Made by a program: the position numbers and the translations under genes. 64,000 nt of DNA from Trochalopteron elliotii (lineage: Eukaryota > Chordata > Aves > Passeriformes > Leiothrichidae), in the NCBI GenBank assembly GCA_024734555.1, contig JANPWX010000248.1, positions 109,841 through 173,840 on the forward strand. The letters are read 5' to 3'. Under the pieces are notes generated by a model that was given only the letters and a program-made list of their open reading frames with translations, did not search any database and was not told the DNA's origin. Shown one piece after another: positions 57,151 to 64,000 of the stretch (positions are counted from its first letter, which is position 1; each line of letters starts with the position of its first letter).

Positions 57151-60100
57151 TCTCTGTGCTGCCATAAGACTAGAAAAGGGATGTTTTATTAAAAGGCGAA
57201 ATGTTTATTCAGTCTCTTAAATCTGCACAACTCAAGAAAGGAGAAATGATTTCTTTTTATTTATAATAAAATTCTGGGGCTTCAGGACTAATCTGATGGA
57301 AACTTTGATGTCTTCTCTGCCTTACTTTTTTCTTTTTTTTTTTTTTTTTAGTGATAAGGGCTTGGCCTTGAAAACCAAAAAAACAAGAAAGTATTAGTTA
57401 AAAAAGCAAGGGAATTCCATTCCTGGTGACTTTTCCTTCTTGTTCTCTGAGGGGTGTGTTGAAATTCCAAGCTGCTCTGGAAGCTGACTGCAAGGAGACA
57501 CCACAGGAGCTCAGTTCTCCTGGAAATGCTCTCTGTGTGGGAGAGGAGACAGGGAGGCATTTAAGGATAAGAAGAGTGAGGCAGGGAAGAGCAGAGCTGC
57601 TCAGCAGTCAGATGGAGTTACTTTCTGCCAGCACTGGATCCCCCACTGGGCTTTACCTGCTCCAGCTCCAGCAGTGGGAAGAGCAGAGTGGCTGCCCCAG
57701 TTCTGGAGCTGCCTGTGCTGCATCAGCTGCCCTGCCCAGGGGAGGTGGGATGTGGGCCAAAAAGTGCTTTTAGGCAAGGCTGTGACCTACTGAAGTGATG
57801 GGGTGGTGCCACTGAGCTGTGCCTGCCCTGCTGTGTCCCTCTCCTGGGGTGGGAGTGGTGACCCTGTCCCCAGATGGATCTGAGGGGTTGAATCACTGCT
57901 GGAGGCTGGGGAAGGCACTTGCAGTGGGAATGATGGAAAGAGAGGGTCTGAGGGCTCAGGAAGGGGCAATTTTCCACTGAGGATGGGCCAGGACACATCT
58001 GGGTGTAGAATTTGGGATGACACTGTCAGTGTGGGATGGTGATCTGATGAACTGCACAGCCAGTCCATAAATGAGTGGGATTTCCTCTTCTGCATAGCAT
58101 GGAAATGGAATAATTAACCATGGGAAGTGTGATAACCAATTAAAGAAAAGTGGGATGTGTGAAATGAAAAAAACCCCAAACCAATAAAATAGAAAGTCCA
58201 TAGCTTAACACAACAGGAATATGGAAATAGTGCACAAGGAAAGATGGGAATGCAATTTTCAGAGCCTTTGTTTCCAGAGAGTCTCACCTCTCTCCACGAG
58301 GAGTTCCTTGCAGCTGTGCCTGCTTCTGTCCCTGAATGAAGGAACCTGATGGATGAAACCCCATCTTGTAGCAGGGAGTGAGGAGAGCTGGCAGCTGGAA
58401 GAGAGCACACTGGATCACACTGTTAATTCTGGTGAATGACCCAAAGAAGAGCATGGAAAATCTAAAATGAACAATATCCTTGACTGTGAGCCAGGTGACA
58501 ATGGAAGGAATGCAGGGAGAAGTTGTAGGAAGAACCTGGATCATCTTTTAGAGCAAAGGTGAGGGGAGAAGAAGGCTTGAGTGAGGAGGATTCACAATGA
58601 AATCTGTCATCTGGAACTGGCTGAAAAGATCAGCTTTGCACCTCTTTTTCTGAAAATGCAGCAGTTTAGACGAGGCTTCAATTTTCTTTATTTTGTGTTA
58701 ATTTCCTTTATTTTAAAGTACCTCTAGCTTTAGGCTCCTGCTGCTGTTTCTTTGGTTCAGCCCCAAAGCTGAGTGGACCCCAATGTCCATGTGGATGCTC
58801 TCTAAGAACTCCCATTTGTGCCAGTGGATCCACACCAGCTCAGGTTCCTGCCAGGAAGACTCTTTTACCAACCCTTTGGAATTATGGAAGAAGAAACCAA
58901 AAAGGGACCCTGGCACAATGTGTCCCAGAAGGACAGGGGCATGGTTATGGGTTATCTTTGGGAACTATTGCAGTTGTACAGGGATAAATGGGCAGGAATT
59001 CTCTAACTCCAGTGAGACATTTTGGCTGGCTGGACGCTGAACTCTCTGTGTTGTTTGGTGACTCCTGAATTCAGCACAGAACAGGACGTTTTTAAAGGTC
59101 CTCACTGTGCACAGCCCTTCTGTCCATCCCCACTTAAACCAGCAGTGCCACTAACTGTAGGAAATGTATTTATTTTCCTGCTCTATCTTGTTAAACCCCT
59201 GCTTTTCTCTGCTGCTGCACATCAGAGATGTTAACTCAGTGCTAACCTGGTAAAGCTGGAGAGCTGGGCCCAGGGGAGAGTGAGGGAGAGGTTGATGGGG
59301 AGACATCCAGCAGCTGAAGCAGAAAAAATGTGACTTTATAAATCCTTCATCCCCTACATCTTTCCAGAAATATTTCTCAGCAGCTGTTTATGGAAAATTA
59401 AACTCTACTCTGGCAAGAAGAAACCCTCATGTAACTTCTGTGCTTCAAAACAGCCTCACTCTGTTATTTATCTGGAACAGCATGGCTTGCCTTGGGTTCT
59501 TGGTTTGCCTGGTCTCAGAGCAAAATTAAAGTAAGGAAAGCATCTCTCGGCCTATCTGAGGTTGTGGCCTGAAGGGCACAAGGGTGGGGAAAGATCAGAA
59601 AATGAGTCAGGAGCTTCTGGGACCATCACATGCCATCAGGAGGAGCAGAGCAGAGAGCTCCTCTCCCCGTGGAGCCAAGCAGGGGCTGTGCTTTGTGCCT
59701 GCAGCCCTTCCCTGTCCCTGTGCTGCTGTGGGACTGCCCATCCCTGTATCTGGAACACTCACAGGAGTCTGGAGATGGCTTCTCCTGGTGTTCCTGTGCT
59801 GGAGCTGCTGCTGGCACCCCCTGTGTGTGTTTGCCTGGCTGAGGGTCCTGCCTGTGCTGCCCCTGCCCCTCTGCCCTCCCCCAGGTACCCTCCCTGTGCC
59901 CAGTTGGCACCAGGGATGAAAGGCCAGAGCTGGCACAAGGATTCTTTAACCCTGTATCAAAAGCTTCCATGGGATTTCCCAGAAACCCCAAATCCCCTGG
60001 GCAGCGACTCTCAGCTGGGAGTTTTGATCCTGGGTCACTGGTATAAAACTCGGGGTTCAGTGGACACCAAAGCTGCCATTTAATGAGTCAGTGGTTCTGG

Positions 60101-60159
60101 AGAAGCACTTTGAGGCCACACAGGCAGCAGCCTTGCCCTGGAGAGTTATTCAAGGGCAG
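57151..60159. other. Non-coding block, no gene recognised
   Basis: A T-rich tract occupies 57326-57350. Overlapping frames near 59560-60080 (up to 173 aa) show no domain. No exon is supported. Confidence 0.45.
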
Positions 60160-60214
60160 TGGAATCATAGAATCCAGGATGGTTTGAGCTGGAAGGGCCC
60201 TTCCAAATCCTCAG
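60160..60214 (-). mobile_element. Extreme 3' end of a CR1 copy
   Basis: Only about 55 bp remain: 'ggaatcatagaatccaggat', 'ggtttgagctggaagggccc'. It is cut short at the ambiguous base 60215, where the minisatellite starts. Confidence 0.8.
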
Positions 60215-60215
60215 N

Positions 60216-60927
60216 CTCATACCTGCACACTGCTCACTCCTTACACACTGCTCATTGCTACACACTGCTCATCCTCACACACTGCTCACCCTCACACACT
60301 GCTCACTCCTTACACACTGCTCATTGCTACACACTGCTCACTCCTTACACACTGCTCATTCTTACACACTGCTCATTGCTACACACTGCTCATTCCTTAC
60401 ACACTGCTCATACCTGCACACTGCTCACTCTTTACACACTGCTCATTGCTACACACTGCTCATACCTGCACACTGCTCACTCCTTACACACTGCTCATTC
60501 CTCACACACTGCTCACTCCTTACACACTGCTCATTGCTACACACTGCTCACCCTCACACACTGCTCATACCTGCACACTGCTCATCCTCACACACTGCTC
60601 ACTCCTTACACACTGCTCATTCCTTACGCACTGCTCATCCTCACACACTGCTCATTCTCACACACTGCTCACTCCTTACACACTGCTCACTCCTACCCAC
60701 TGCTCATTCCTTACACACTGCTCATTCTTACACACTGCTCATTGCTACACACTGCTCATCCCTACACACTCCTCACTCATACACTCTTCATCCTTACACA
60801 CTGCTTATTGCTACACACTGCTCATTCCTAACACACTGCTCATTCCTTACACCCTCCTCATCCTTACACACTGCTCATTCCCTACACACTCCTCGTCCTT
60901 ACACACTCCTCAATCATTACAGGATTA
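60216..60927 (+). repeat. 17-18-bp minisatellite, about 40 units
   Basis: Tandem units with the core CACACTGCTCA followed by a variable 6-7-bp part (TTCCTTA, TTGCTA, TCCTCA and so on). Unit length alternates between 17 and 18 bp. The array lacks stops in all three forward frames, producing spurious frames of 160-246 aa. An N at 60215 marks the left edge. Confidence 0.96.
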
Positions 60928-61357
60928 AATGTCTGTTCAGCCCCTGTCACATTCACCCACTGGTTTTTATACCATACCTTCTCTGAAATAATATAACTAT
61001 TATAAAATAATGTAATTAAACCCTTCCACCCCAATTTTGTCAGTGAGTTCAGTGCACTGTGGTTGCCTTTAATCTATTTTCCTAGCAATTAAAATGTGTA
61101 CCTACTTCTGCAAGCTCCTTAAATCTGATACCAGTTTAGATATTTCTGCCATGAAAACAATTTGGTTGGTGCTGAACAGATGAACTTCTTGTTTACAGAA
61201 TCCTGCAAAGGCCACATCCTCATTGGTATTATTTTTTAATTACTCTTTTGCAGTTTTTCTCATGTAGGACAGTTTGTATTGCACAAGTTTATAGTTTCCT
61301 AAATGGTCTTTTTTTAAAAATTTTTTCCAGAAAGGGATGAGAAGACATCTCATAAAA
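60928..61357. other. Non-coding, AT-rich, nothing recognised
   Basis: Unique AT-rich sequence between the minisatellite and the next CR1. Confidence 0.45.
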
Positions 61358-61595
61358 GAACCAGAATGGTCTGGGTTGGAAGGGACCTTAAAGCTCATTT
61401 CATTCCGTGCCCTGCCATGGGCAGGGACACCTCCCACTATCCCAGGTTGCTCCAAGCCCTGTCCAACCTGGCCTTGGACACTGCCAGGGATCCAGGGGCA
61501 GCCACAGCTTCTCTGGGCACCCTGTGCCAGGGCCTGCCCACCCTCCCAGGGAAGAATTTCTTCCCAATATTCAGTATAAACCTCTCCTGTTTTAC
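61358..61595 (-). mobile_element. CR1 LINE 3' fragment
   Basis: Minus strand: 'aaccagaatggtctgggttg', 'gccatgggcagggacacctc', 'gggatccaggggcagccaca' and 'cctcccagggaagaatttct'. Well preserved, but the terminal octamer is lost. Confidence 0.92.
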
Positions 61596-63534
61596 ACCTC
61601 TGTACCAGCTAATTCAAAGGAGAACAAAAGAACATTCCTGGGATGCAATTTGTGTGACACTTTCCAAGTAACTGATCAGGAGAGGGAAGCAATTTAAAAC
61701 ATGTATTATTGTTAGAGTATCTCTAGGCTTGGGTGATTATTTCAGAAGGAAGAAAAAAGGAAATAAAAGGTGTTTTTCTTGTAATTCATTGACTGGGAGA
61801 AATAGCAGTGATCCTCCGGCTTCCCCTGCCTGGCTCTTCCCTGCTCCAGCCTCCCTGTGTGGGAAGGGGAGCTGGCTGCAATCTGTGCTGTGTCTTCACT
61901 CCCTTCACAGCCTGTCATCTTCTGATGGAACCTCACACTGAACTCAGGGCCCCACCCCTGGGGCTGCTGGAGCACATGGTGTGACCTCCCTGCGCTGGGA
62001 GTATGCCCACAAAATACCTGGAAAGGTCCTCCAGCCTCCAGGTGGTGAGGTAGGAGTAGGTAGAGTAGGAGTTATTTTCTTTTCTGTTTCCTTTCAGTTG
62101 TTCTGTTCACTTGTTTTTCTTTCCTCCAACTGATAATGGGAGAAGAGAATGGATTTTTGTTAGTTAAAGATTGATTTCAGTGGTAAGACATTCAACGTGA
62201 CCAAGGAAATGGGTCTGAGGTCCCAAATGGTATATTCAGATGGAGAGAGATGTGTTTCCCTCATAAGGAATATTTTCCACATATATCCCTACCCAGAAAA
62301 CGTATTTGTATAGGGAATATGCATTGCAGAGCATCTACTTATCAGTGTGAGGGTGTTGTCACTGCAGGAGGAATTCAGGGTCCCATGCAGCCTGAAACGT
62401 CCTGGCCCTGCTGCACCAGGGACCTTTTCACATTTTCAGAGCTTTTTTTGCTCTTGTGTTCCCCACTTTGGCCTTGTCCTTTGGATGTTAATGAGAAAAC
62501 TTGTTCTGCTGCTGAAAAAAATGGTGTTGTCACTCAAATGACCCTGTGAATGAAAAAGTAAAATCCCAATTTGATAAATTTGTCCTGTAAGCTACAGTGA
62601 TGGGGGAGGAGGGGGAATAGAGGAGTAGTGGAGGAAAGCTCCATTGGTCTGGGGTTTGAAGGCAACTAAAAGATTTGAAAAGCTGTGGATGTGTGCTGAG
62701 ATCCCTGTCAGCCTCCAGCGTGGCTCTCCTTTGGGAAAAACCTGGATCTGCATCCCTGTGCCTACTCCTGGTGCTTTTCCAGGCAGGCCACAACTGCTCC
62801 AGTGTGTTCACCTGGGCTTGAAAACCTGTGAAATGCCTGAGTGATGAGGCTCCATAAAACCTGCGATCTTTGCAGTGAGTCATGAATCACTTGTCTTCAT
62901 CTGTCCCTACAAGGCACACGAGTTCTTTAGAAACCAGCACAAATTGAGCAATAACAGCTAATAAAAAATGTATTCCTGAAGAAAAATAGTTTCTAAAAAT
63001 GTATTCACAGGACACATTTGTTGAATCCAAATGAGAGGTAAATACAAACCCCACTGTCTGCATTATGTCCTCAGATAAAATGAGGAGAAAGGAGTTTTCT
63101 TTTTCAGCTACTTTTTATTCTCAAATGCAGGCACAAGCAGACAGAGCTGTGCTCCTGCTCCTTTCATCCTCGTGCTCTTAGACATTTTCATTTCAGCAGA
63201 TCAAACAGCAGAGATTTTCCCCTTTATCTCTTGCCTCCTGTTCCCTGTTCCAAACCCGGTCTGGAGCAGGCCTGAGCTGGAAGTGCTTTGGCTGCATGGG
63301 GCGAGCCTGGCCCTGAGCTGTGCAGGCCTGGAGGGTCAGTCAGGCTGGACATATGGAGAATCCGTGTCTGGATGTGTTTAACAGAATAATGGATGTGTTT
63401 AGCAGCCCCTCTTCTCCCTGTACAAGGGCTCCAGGATCAGCTGTGGTGTTGTGGGCAGGCCCGGGCAGTGCCCGTCCCCTGGGCTGGCACTGCTGAGGCA
63501 TCTCCAGGCCTCCATCTCTTTTGGGCCCCTCAGG
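61596..63534. other. Non-coding block, no gene recognised
   Basis: No supported exon, LTR or tandem repeat. Short frames lack domains. Confidence 0.45.
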
Positions 63535-63992
63535 AAAAGAATAAAGACATTGAGGGGCTGGAGTGTGTCCAGGGAAGGGGCTGGAGCACCAAGAGAGGTT
63601 GAGGGAGCTGGGAAAGGGGCTCAGCCTGGAGAAAAGGAGGCTCAGGGGGGACCTTGTGGCTCTGCACAAGTCCCTGACAGGAGGGGACAGCCGGGGGGAT
63701 TTGGGCTCTGCTCCCAGGGAACAGGGACAGGAGGAGAGGGAATGGCCTCAGGATGGGCCAGAGAAGTTTAAATTGGATATTAGGGAAAATTTCTTCATGG
63801 AAAGGGGTGTCCATGCCTGGAACAGCTGCTCAGGGAAGTGGTGGGGTCCCCATCCCCTGGAGTGATTTAAAAGCTGTGTGTATGTGGCACCTGGGGACAT
63901 GAGTTAGTGCTGGCCTTGGCAGGGCTGGGTTAATGGTTGGACTCAATGGTCTTAGAATTCTTTTCCCACCTAAATAACTCCATGATTCTCAA
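63535..63992 (+). mobile_element. CR1 LINE 3' fragment, longest copy in the window
   Basis: About 460 bp: 'aggctcaggggggaccttgt', 'aatttcttcatggaaagggg', 'tgcctggaacagctgctcag', 'ggttggactcaatggtctta' and final 'ccatgattctc'. It extends further upstream than the other copies and belongs to an older subfamily. Confidence 0.92.
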
Positions 63993-64000
63993 GGGCATTG

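Noticed and set aside
60215..60215. N as a scaffold gap
   Set aside because: It is a single ambiguous base rather than a run of Ns; more likely a base-call or polishing ambiguity.
60091..60986. Forward open frames of 160-246 aa
   Set aside because: They are translations of the 17-18-bp minisatellite, which lacks stops in all three forward frames.

Overview
The window looks like a bird genome, most likely a songbird or other neoavian. It is sprinkled with 3'-end fragments of CR1 LINEs, recognisable by the conserved tail that ends in ATTCTGTG-type octamers. It also carries retroviral LTRs of the kind common in passerines, several microsatellites, and AT-rich single-copy DNA. I found no host protein-coding exon I can defend and no tRNA or rRNA gene. 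Species and locus cannot be named from the sequence alone.

Region 1 (1-6811) is the main item: a complete endogenous retrovirus on the minus strand, bounded by two 668-bp LTRs that are identical by eye. In sense order (right to left) it has the 5' LTR (6811-6144), a tRNA-Lys-like primer-binding site, a gag frame of about 675 codons, a single in-frame UAG, a 1060-codon pro-pol frame (protease, reverse transcriptase, RNase H, integrase, all with their catalytic residues), a short tail without env, a polypurine tract and the 3' LTR (668-1). Pol looks closest to class III (ERVL-like) elements. Gag and pol share one reading frame, and the amber codon sits in two mutually exclusive 7-bp hairpins. 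This points to stop-codon readthrough like that of gammaretroviruses, and it is the most interesting feature here.

Region 2 (6812-33427) is non-coding DNA with many CR1 pieces, a solo LTR (14798-15444, minus), and simple repeats: TTCC/TCCC near 14 kb, GATA near 21.4 kb, AAT near 24.8 kb and an 11-bp pyrimidine array near 31.8 kb.

Region 3 (33428-47475) contains a 199-bp direct duplication (33428 and 34530), two head-to-head CR1 fragments near 38 kb, a second solo LTR of the same family in the opposite orientation (43991-44641) with a perfect 5-bp target duplication, and a probable unrelated LTR on the minus strand (about 46739-47475).

Region 4 (47476-64000) is again non-coding, with more CR1 fragments and a 17-18-bp minisatellite of about 710 bp (60216-60927) that starts beside the only ambiguous base in the window. 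A long CR1 fragment lies at the right end. Apart from the provirus, the window reads as intergenic or intronic DNA.
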